From Macrotis lagotis (Eukaryota; Chordata; Mammalia; Peramelemorphia; Peramelidae), in NCBI RefSeq assembly GCF_037893015.1, contig NC_133658.1, forward strand, positions 888,586,492 through 888,650,491: a DNA stretch of 64,000 nucleotides. The letters are read 5' to 3'. Each line of letters begins with the position of its first letter. The first letter of the stretch is position 1. Positions 57,801 through 64,000 of the stretch are shown piece after piece. The translations under genes and the position numbers were made by a program. Under the pieces are notes generated by a model, which was not told the origin of the DNA, made no database searches, and saw only the letters and a list, made by a program, of their open reading frames with translations.

Positions 57801-57866
57801 GTTTTGGATGTGTTTCACTTATATTTATATACTCTTTTTGTCTCTGATAGAATGTAATTCTTGATG

Positions 57867-58190
57867 GGGCAGCTAGGAGGAGCAGTGGATAGAGCACTGG
57901 CCATGGAGTCAGGAGGACAGGAGTTCGAATGTGACTTCAGACATTTGACACTAATTAACTGTGTGACTCTGGTCAAATCATTTAGCCCTGATTGTCTTGC
58001 ATCCAGGACCATCTCCACTTGTCCTGATTCATATATGGCCACTAAATCCGAATGACTCTGGAGGAGGAAGTGAAGCTGGTGGCTTAACATAAAATTCCCT
58101 CACTGAAATACAGTTCATGTTCTTGTCATAGCATCACCTCCCTGATAACATGGTCTTCTTCGAGAATGAAGGACAAACATTATCATCATA
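57867..58190 (+). mobile_element. SINE type B with target duplication
   Basis: GGGGCAGCTAGGAGGAGCAG to GAGAATGAAGGACAAACATT and a short CAT-rich tail. TAATTCTTGA flanks both ends. Confidence 0.93.
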
Positions 58191-58254
58191 ATTCTTGAAG
58201 GCAGAAACTGTTTTGATTTTATCTTTGTAACTACTATACCTAACTAGGTATATA

Positions 58255-58790
58255 GTAGTTATATATATATATATGCACATATATATATATATATATATAT
58301 GCACATATATATGTGTGTGTATGTATGTATATATATTCATATATATAGAACATATAGTAGATGCTTTATTAATGTTTACTGATTGATTGGATTTCCTTAC
58401 AAATATACTTTCTTAATATCCAATATTATTTTCCTCATTTTTCTTCCCCTCTTTACCCATATTGTTTCTGTGAAATGAGGTGTATATCCTTACAGAGTCA
58501 TATTCTGGTCATGAGTCTCATCTCACTAAATCTCAGTAATGCCTATGAGGTGAAATCTTGCTTATGTCCTATAGGTTAATTATTTACTTCTTTCCTAGAT
58601 CTTGTCCCTTTTAGTATATCTCAATTGCTTTTCTTCCTGTATTTTAGTTCTAGCACTGTTTTAGGTGCTAGAATTACAAAGATAAAACCAGAACAATATC
58701 TACCTTTAAGGTACTTATATTCTAACAGTGGAACAAAAGAGAGTATATATCTATCTATATCTATCTATATCTATATAGATAGATATGAAA
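58255..58790. repeat. TA-rich and TATC-rich simple repeats
   Basis: 58255-58345 alternates TATATA with two GCACATATAT blocks and a GTGTGT patch. 58742-58786 is a TATC/ATAG stretch that is partly self-complementary. An old dispersed repeat (GTTTTAGGTGCTAGAATTAC) lies at 58655-58740. Confidence 0.85.
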
Positions 58791-58913
58791 TACATTAAAA
58801 AAAGACATTTTTTCCATTTAAAATTCTTTTAATTAAATTAACAGGGTTCCAGAAAAATTCTGTTTTATTACCTCTTATAGGAATACTTCATCCCTAGGTA
58901 GAAGCTAATATTT

Positions 58914-59058
58914 TTTATTTTTTTTGCAAGGCAATGGGGTTAAGTGACTTGACCAAGATCACACAGTTAAGTAAGTATTAAGTGTCTGAGGTCAAATTGA
59001 ACTCAAGTACTCCTCATTCCAGGGTCAGTGCTCTATCCACTGTACCACCTCAATGCCC
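58914..59058 (-). mobile_element. SINE type A
   Basis: TTTTTTTGCAAGGCAATGG to GTACCACCTCAATGCCCC. Confidence 0.9.
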
Positions 59059-59566
59059 CAAAGCCTATCATTTCTACATTGAGCTATATCCAGAATTATT
59101 TCTTCATTCAATGGCTCTTTTTAAAGCATTTGTTATGAGAAAAGCACTGTCTTAGTCACTGGGAGAAAGACAAAGTTTAGAAAGACTCTGCCCATCTTGT
59201 AACTTAGTGTCTAGTAGATAACAGGTAAAAATTTAGTAGTCAAGGTGGTGTTTTTGTCACCATTGCCCACAGAAAATCAAGAGATTCAGAAGACAAATCT
59301 ACTTTTGGAAATGAACAGCTGATTTAGAAGATGGCATGTGATCAGTTGATATATTGTTTGATGTTCCTTAAATTGACTTTTTCTATTTCTTTTTAAATCT
59401 TTGTAATGGGAGGGAGAGGAATATTTTGGAAAATGAAGGTGTGGTAAAATAGAACTTTGCAAATAGGTAAAAATTTTTAAAAGAGAATGGTCTCTGAGAA
59501 TGAGGATTTAGATTTTTGGATGTAGCTCAGAATGTAGAAATGACAGTCTTCTGAAAGTCCTATTTT

Positions 59567-59716
59567 TTTTTTTTAGATTTTTCAAGGCAATGGGGTTAAG
59601 TGGCTTGCCCAAGGCCACACAGCTGGGTAATTATTAAATGTCTGAGGTCGGATTTGAACCCAGGTACTCCTGACTCCAAGGCCAGTGCTCTATTCACTGT
59701 GCCACCTAGCTACCCC
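59567..59716 (-). mobile_element. SINE type A sharing a target site with the HAL1-like element
   Basis: Minus-strand copy from a T-run and TTTTTCAAGGCAATGGGG to GCCACCTAGCTACCCC. Its 16-bp duplication CTGAAAGTCCTATTTT lies at 59551-59566 and 59717-59732. Confidence 0.93.
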
Positions 59717-59930
59717 CTGAAAGTCCTATTTTCTTTTCTTTTTTCTTTTTTTAATTTATTTTTTATTCTCATTTTGTACAAATGTTTTTCTTTACATTAA
59801 TAAAATATACTTGTTTACAAGTAAACAAAATACCCCTCCCCCCATTGAATATAGATAGACTTGTTTGGGCAAAAAAGTAAAGGGGGGAGAAAAAAATTAA
59901 ACTTAAAAAAAATAGTAATAATTGTAGGCA

Positions 59931-60064
59931 TGGCCAGGTGGTGCAATGGACGAAGCATCAGCCCTGGAGCCACGAGCACCTTAGTCCATATCCAGCCTCG
60001 CAAACCCAATAATCACCCAGCCATGTGACATGCAAGCCACCCGATCCCCACTGCCCTGCAAAAA
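59931..60064 (+). mobile_element. SINE-like module 1 inside HAL1-like 3' part
   Basis: CATGGCCAGGTGGTGCAATG to CCCTGCAAAAACC, antisense to the host element. AATAGTAATAATTGTAG / AATAGTAATAATAGTAG flank it as a near-perfect target duplication. Confidence 0.8.
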
Positions 60065-60116
60065 CCAAAAAGAAGAAAAAAAAAGACCCAAAATAAAATA
60101 AAATAGTAATAATAGT

Positions 60117-60252
60117 AGGGGTGGCTGGGTGGCAGACAGAGCATTGGCCCTTGAGCCAGGAGCACCTGGGTCTGAATCTGGCCCCAGACACCCAATGATC
60201 ACCCTGCTATGTGGTCCCAGGCAGGCCACCCAGCCCCACTTGCCCTGCACCC
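60117..60252 (+). mobile_element. SINE-like module 2 inside HAL1-like 3' part
   Basis: AGGGGTGGCTGGGTGGCAGA to CCACTTGCCCTGCACC, directly after the duplication of module 1. It is C/G-rich compared with ordinary type A copies. Confidence 0.8.
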
Positions 60253-60465
60253 TCCCCCAAATAATAATAACAAAAAATGTGTTTCAGTCTTTGTTCCAAC
60301 ACCATCAACTCTGTTGTGAGTGGATCACATTCTTTATGATAAGTCCATCACAAAAGTTACTTCCATATTTTTCCAACATTGCCATTGCTGATCGCAACTC
60401 CCTCCTTTCTTATTTCTCCACTACCATGTACTCTATTTTCTCTCTCCTTTCACTCTGATTCTGCT

Positions 60466-60612
60466 GTAGGGTAGCTGAGTGGTGCAGCAGACAGATCCCT
60501 GGCCCTGGGGCCAAGAAGCCCTGAGCACCCATACCACCCCTTAGGCCTAGAATCCACCTGGCCCTATGGCCCTGGGCAGGCCTTCCAATCCTAGCCCCTT
60601 GCAAGAAGTAAA
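60466..60612 (+). mobile_element. SINE-like module 3 inside HAL1-like 3' part
   Basis: TAGGGTAGCTGAGTGGTGCA to TAGCCCCTTGCAAGAAG, again antisense to the host element and GC-shifted. Confidence 0.78.
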
Positions 60613-61684
60613 AAAAGAAAATGTGTTATATCTGACCACTGTCCCCCCATGGTCCATCCTCTCCTCCTTTATTTACATCCCCACCCCTTCCCCCTGCTCC
60701 CCCCCCTTCTTACTCCAGATGTCTATACCCCATTGAGTATATTTGCTGTTTCCTCTCCTAGCCATCTCTGATGAGAGCAAAGATTCCCTCATTCCCCCTT
60801 GCCTTCTCCCCTTCCATATCATTGCAATAGCTCATTGTAATAAAGAAAAATCTTATTATATGAAATATCTTGGCCTATTCCCCTTCTCCTTTTTCTTTCT
60901 CCCATTCCATTTCCCTTTTTTTCTTATTGACTCCATTTTTACACCACATTTTATCTTCGAATTCAGCTTTCTCCTGTGCTTCAACTATAAAAGCTCCCTC
61001 TACCTGCTCTATTAACTGAGATGGTTCATATGAATATTATCAGTATCATTTTTCTATCCATGCAGTTCATCCTTATTAAGTCCCTCATATTTACCCCCTC
61101 TCCTCCAATCTCCGTGCTTCACCTGAGTCCTGTATCTGAAGATCAAACCTTCTGTTCAGCTCTGGTCATTCCAAAAGGAACCTTTGAAATTCCCCTGGTT
61201 CATTGAAAGTCCATCTTTTTCCCTGGAAGAGGACATTCAGCCTTGCTGGGTAGTTCATTCTTGGCTGCATTCTAAGCTCTTTTGCCTTCCGGTATATTGT
61301 ATTCCAAGCCCTAGAGCTTCCAATGTAGCTGCTGCTAAGTCCTGTGTGATCCTGACTGCAGCTCCACGATATTTGAACTGTGTCCTTCTGGCTGCTTGTA
61401 ATATTTTCTCTTTGACTTGGGAGTTCTGGAACTTGGCTATAATATTCCTGGGGGTTGGTTTTTTGGGATCTCTTTCTCAGGGGGATCAGTGGATTCTCTC
61501 CATTTCTATTTGCCCTCTGCTTCTAGAATATCAGGGCAGTTTTCCTGTAGTAATTCTTTGAAAATGATGTCAAGGCTCTTTTCCTGATCATGCCTTTCAG
61601 GTATTCCAATAATTTTCAAATTATCTTTCCTAAGTCTGTTTTCCATATCAGTTGTTTTTTCAATGAGATATTTCACATTTTCTT

Positions 61685-62161
61685 CTAATTTTTCATTTTT
61701 TGGTTTTGAAGTATTGATTCCTGATTTCTGGTAAATTCATCAATCTCCCTGAATTCTATTCTTTGTCTGAAGGCTTTATTCTCCTCAGAGAGTTTTCTTA
61801 TCTCTTTTTCCATCTGGCCAATTTTGCTTTTTAAAGCATTCTTCTCCTCCATACCTTTTTGAACTGTTTTATCCATTTGACCTAAGCTGGTTTTTAGCAT
61901 GCTATTTTCTTCAGCATTTTTTTTGGATTTCCTTGACTAAGCTGCTGACTTCATTTTCATGTTTTTCCTGCATCTCTCTTTTCCCAGTTTTTCTTCTAAC
62001 TCCCTCATTTGATTTTCAAAGTCTTTTTTGAGCTCTATCGTAGCCTGAGCCCAATTTCTGTTTTTCTTGGAGTCTTTAGATGCAGGAGCTTGTGCCTCCT
62101 CATCTTCAGACTGAGTATTTTGATCCTTCTTGGGCTCATTTGCAAAATATTTCTCAATCAA
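61685..62161 (-). pseudogene. L1/HAL1 ORF1-like coding remnant, coiled coil
   Basis: Two open stretches (62161-61937 and 61900-61685) encode charged, heptad-like sequence such as QMRELEEKLGKER and KIGQMEKEIRKLSEEN, typical of the N-terminal coiled coil of ORF1 proteins. They are in different frames, and a further shift separates them from the RNA-binding core at about 61685-61560. Not a host gene. Confidence 0.75.
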
Positions 62162-63054
62162 TGGTCTTCCTCTTGTTTCTTTGTTTGTTCATTTTCCCAG
62201 CCTAAACCTGTTTTTTGGGGGGTGCTTCCTGAGCTTTTTGGGACACTCCCACAAGGGTCTCAGTATGTGAGGTTCTGTCCTCCCTCCTGGTCTGTGAATG
62301 ACCATAAGTGCCCCCCTCTGCCACGGGGCTGAGGTGGGGGGGGGCCCTGCTGTTCTATGGGGGGGCCTAGACTGTGATCAGGATCTGAATGTGGTTAGAG
62401 CTCCAGAGTCCTGTTCCAGGGGCAGAGAACAGAGCTCTGCAGTCTCTCTTCACTCCCCTCCCTCAGCTCAATGGGCTCATGCCCTGGGGGTTCCTGCTTA
62501 CTGGCTCCACCTGCTTCTGTTTCTGGGTCTAGGCTGCCGAAAGACCAGGCTGCTGGCTGTGTGCCCTAAGGGCTGGGCTCCAAATGCTTGCTCTGGCAGA
62601 GGTCCCCTGCTGTTCCCCCCCCTTTGTGCCGGTGCTCCCCGGGGTGCAGCTCAGGAGACTCCCCCGCTGCTGTGAGCTGAGGCTCCCAGCGCCCTGGGGC
62701 TGCCTCCGGGAGGCTGAAGTTCTTTGGCTCTGGCGGGCCTCCCCTCTGGCGGGGCGCCCCTCCGGCCCCTGGGGAGCAGAGCCTTTCTGCTCTTTTCCAG
62801 GTTACCTTGAGTAGGAGAACTGCTTCACTGGGTCCCACTGTGGGTTCTGTCTCTCGAAAGTTTAGTTAGAGTCCTTAGTTTATGAGTTTTTATCAGAGAG
62901 CTCCTAAGACTTGATCCCTTCATGTCGCCATCTTGGCTCTGCCCCCCGAAAGTCCTATTTTCAGCAAAATAAAAAGTCCCTTTGTGGCTTGGGATTGGGT
63001 AAATTGCCATTAGGATCAAAAGAGTTGGAATTGGAGAAATAGATCATATAGTCC

Positions 63055-63217
63055 AGTCATTTCAATTTGCAGATGAGGAAACCAAGTCCCAGAGGAAGTG
63101 ACTGGCCAAAGTTCACACAATTAGGTATTTATTACATGTCTGAGGTAAAATTTGAGCTCACGTCCTCCTGACTCCAGGGCCGATGCTCTATCCACTGGGT
63201 CATCTAACTGTACCCCC
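63055..63217 (-). mobile_element. MIR/SINE copy
   Basis: TTTGCAGATGAGGAAACCAA, TTAGGTATTTATTACATGTC, CACGTCCTCCTGACTCCAGG and GGTCATCTAACTGTACCCC. Confidence 0.8.
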
Positions 63218-63765
63218 TGCTTTGTAGAAAGCATTTTGTAAATGTAAGCTGTCCAGGAGGTGAGGGATATGGGAAAACAGGGAGCTGTTTCCCACAGATG
63301 ATCTGGGGATTGAAGGGGTTGTCTGAATTCTGGTCCACTTAATCTTGAAGTCTTCCTCTAGGAGTTGAGAAGGTCTGAGATGTTTGAAAAAGAATATGAC
63401 CAGATACCTAAGGAGAGGGACTGGAGGAAGAACCAGATTCATTTATCAGTATATGGGGTTAGGGATATGTAAGGTTCCCTATGATCAGAGACTGCTTTCT
63501 AGTGAAAGATTGGGAAGCAAGATGGAGTAAGGAGGCTGGTATGAAGGGGAAAGAATCAAACCAGCTCTTAATGTACAGCATGCTGCAAACCTTAAGGGAG
63601 CGTGTAACTGCTGCATAGAGTGGTAGATTTTGAGTCAGAAACTGGAACTAAACACTGGTTGTGTAACCCTAAGTATCATCTCACCTCTGAGACTCAGTTT
63701 CCTTAGCTGCAAAATGAATATAATAATAGCATCTACCTCCTGGAGTTATGGCTTAACTGAGATAG

Positions 63766-63892
63766 GTTTTGCAAGGTAATAGGATTAAATGACTTACCCA
63801 AGGTCACACAGCTAAGTAAGTATTAAGTGTTTGAGTTCAAATTTGAACTCAGGTCCTCCTAACTCCAAATCCACCGTACCACCCAGCTGCCC
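63766..63892 (-). mobile_element. SINE type A with target duplication
   Basis: Minus-strand copy from TTTTGCAAGGTAATAGGATT to ACCACCCAGCTGCC, with AACTGAGATAG at 63755-63765 and 63893-63903. Confidence 0.92.
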
Positions 63893-64000
63893 AACTGAGA
63901 TAGCTTTGTAAACTAAGGACTGGAAGAGGCAACTGTCAGATGAGAAAACTTCTCCTACTATTGGAGGTTGGCACCTTCTTTACAATTTACAGTCTTCAAG

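Larger units (their letters stand above)
59734..62947 (-). mobile_element. HAL1-like (ORF1-only L1 relative), about 3.2 kb
   Basis: Bounded by GAAAGTCCTATTTTC at 59719-59733 and 62948-62962, so it inserted as one unit. Read on the minus strand it starts AGAGCCAAGATGGCGACATG (a YY1-type L1 start), then has a GC-rich 5' region, an ORF1-like coiled-coil region (about 62161-61690, open frames of 74 and 71 codons), the conserved NLKIIGIPE core of L1 ORF1 (about 61618-61592), a non-coding 3' part and an A-rich tail. Frames are broken by shifts and stops. No reverse transcriptase region is seen, which fits HAL1. Confidence 0.8.
33127..64000 (+). other. CHD5: CHD5 intron 1, continues past window
   Basis: No stretch after the donor at 33127 reads like the lysine-rich second part of CHD5 or its PHD fingers in any frame I could inspect. 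The rest of the window is therefore taken as intron 1, over 30 kb long and largely made of repeats. An unrecognised gene within it is possible but nothing supports one. Confidence 0.6.

Noticed and set aside
61685-62161. Coiled-coil protein gene on the minus strand
   Set aside because: Frames are broken and the sequence lies within a flanked HAL1-like retroelement; it is ORF1 residue.

Overview
The window is a piece of a mammalian nuclear genome, almost certainly a marsupial. The support is two mammalian genes with introns and CpG islands, plus dozens of copies of MIR/CORE-type SINEs that begin GGGGCAGCTAGGTGG and end CTTGCAAAAAC or GAATGAAGGACAAACAT, together with marsupial-style L1 3' ends, L2 debris and a HAL1-like element. 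I cannot name the species. I saw no bacterial, CRISPR or phage content.

Layout. (1) 1-9300: intergenic DNA upstream of RPL22, made of L2, L1 and SINE remnants, with one GC-rich unique block at 540-970. (2) 9320-10400: CpG island and promoter of RPL22 (ribosomal protein eL22). The gene runs on the + strand with coding exons at 9797-9808, 14583-14687, 20060-20184 and 22093-22237, and a poly(A) signal at 22276. The spliced protein is 128 aa and near-identical to human RPL22. Intron 1 holds a roughly 2-kb AT-rich satellite-like array riddled with SINEs. (3) 22300-31400: intergenic DNA. (4) 31420-33560: a large CpG island with a 14-bp GC minisatellite, an RFX-type X-box and the first coding exon of CHD5 (33039-33126, + strand). 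(5) 33127-64000: I find no second CHD5 exon, so this is probably CHD5 intron 1 (more than 30 kb here). It is packed with SINE, L1, L2, HAL1 and microsatellite DNA and has two candidate conserved non-coding elements.

RPL22 followed by CHD5 on the same strand matches human 1p36.31. The two genes do unrelated jobs: RPL22 in the 60S ribosome, CHD5 in NuRD-type chromatin remodelling in neurons and testis.

No new gene system is visible. The most interesting signals are structural: an inverted, apparently templated insertion of about 100 bp inside a SINE copied from about 0.8 kb away; further ~100-bp local duplications; a satellite array amplified after SINEs had landed in it; and one 14-bp target sequence used by both a HAL1-like element and a SINE. 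SINE labels A, B and C are mine: A is short (~150 bp, ends in TTGCAAAAAC), B is long (~300 bp, ends GAATGAAGGACAAACAT), and C (~220 bp) contains CTCAGTTTCCTCATCTGTAA and CAAGAAAACCCC. All assignments to repeat families are from recall of consensus sequences, without a database search.
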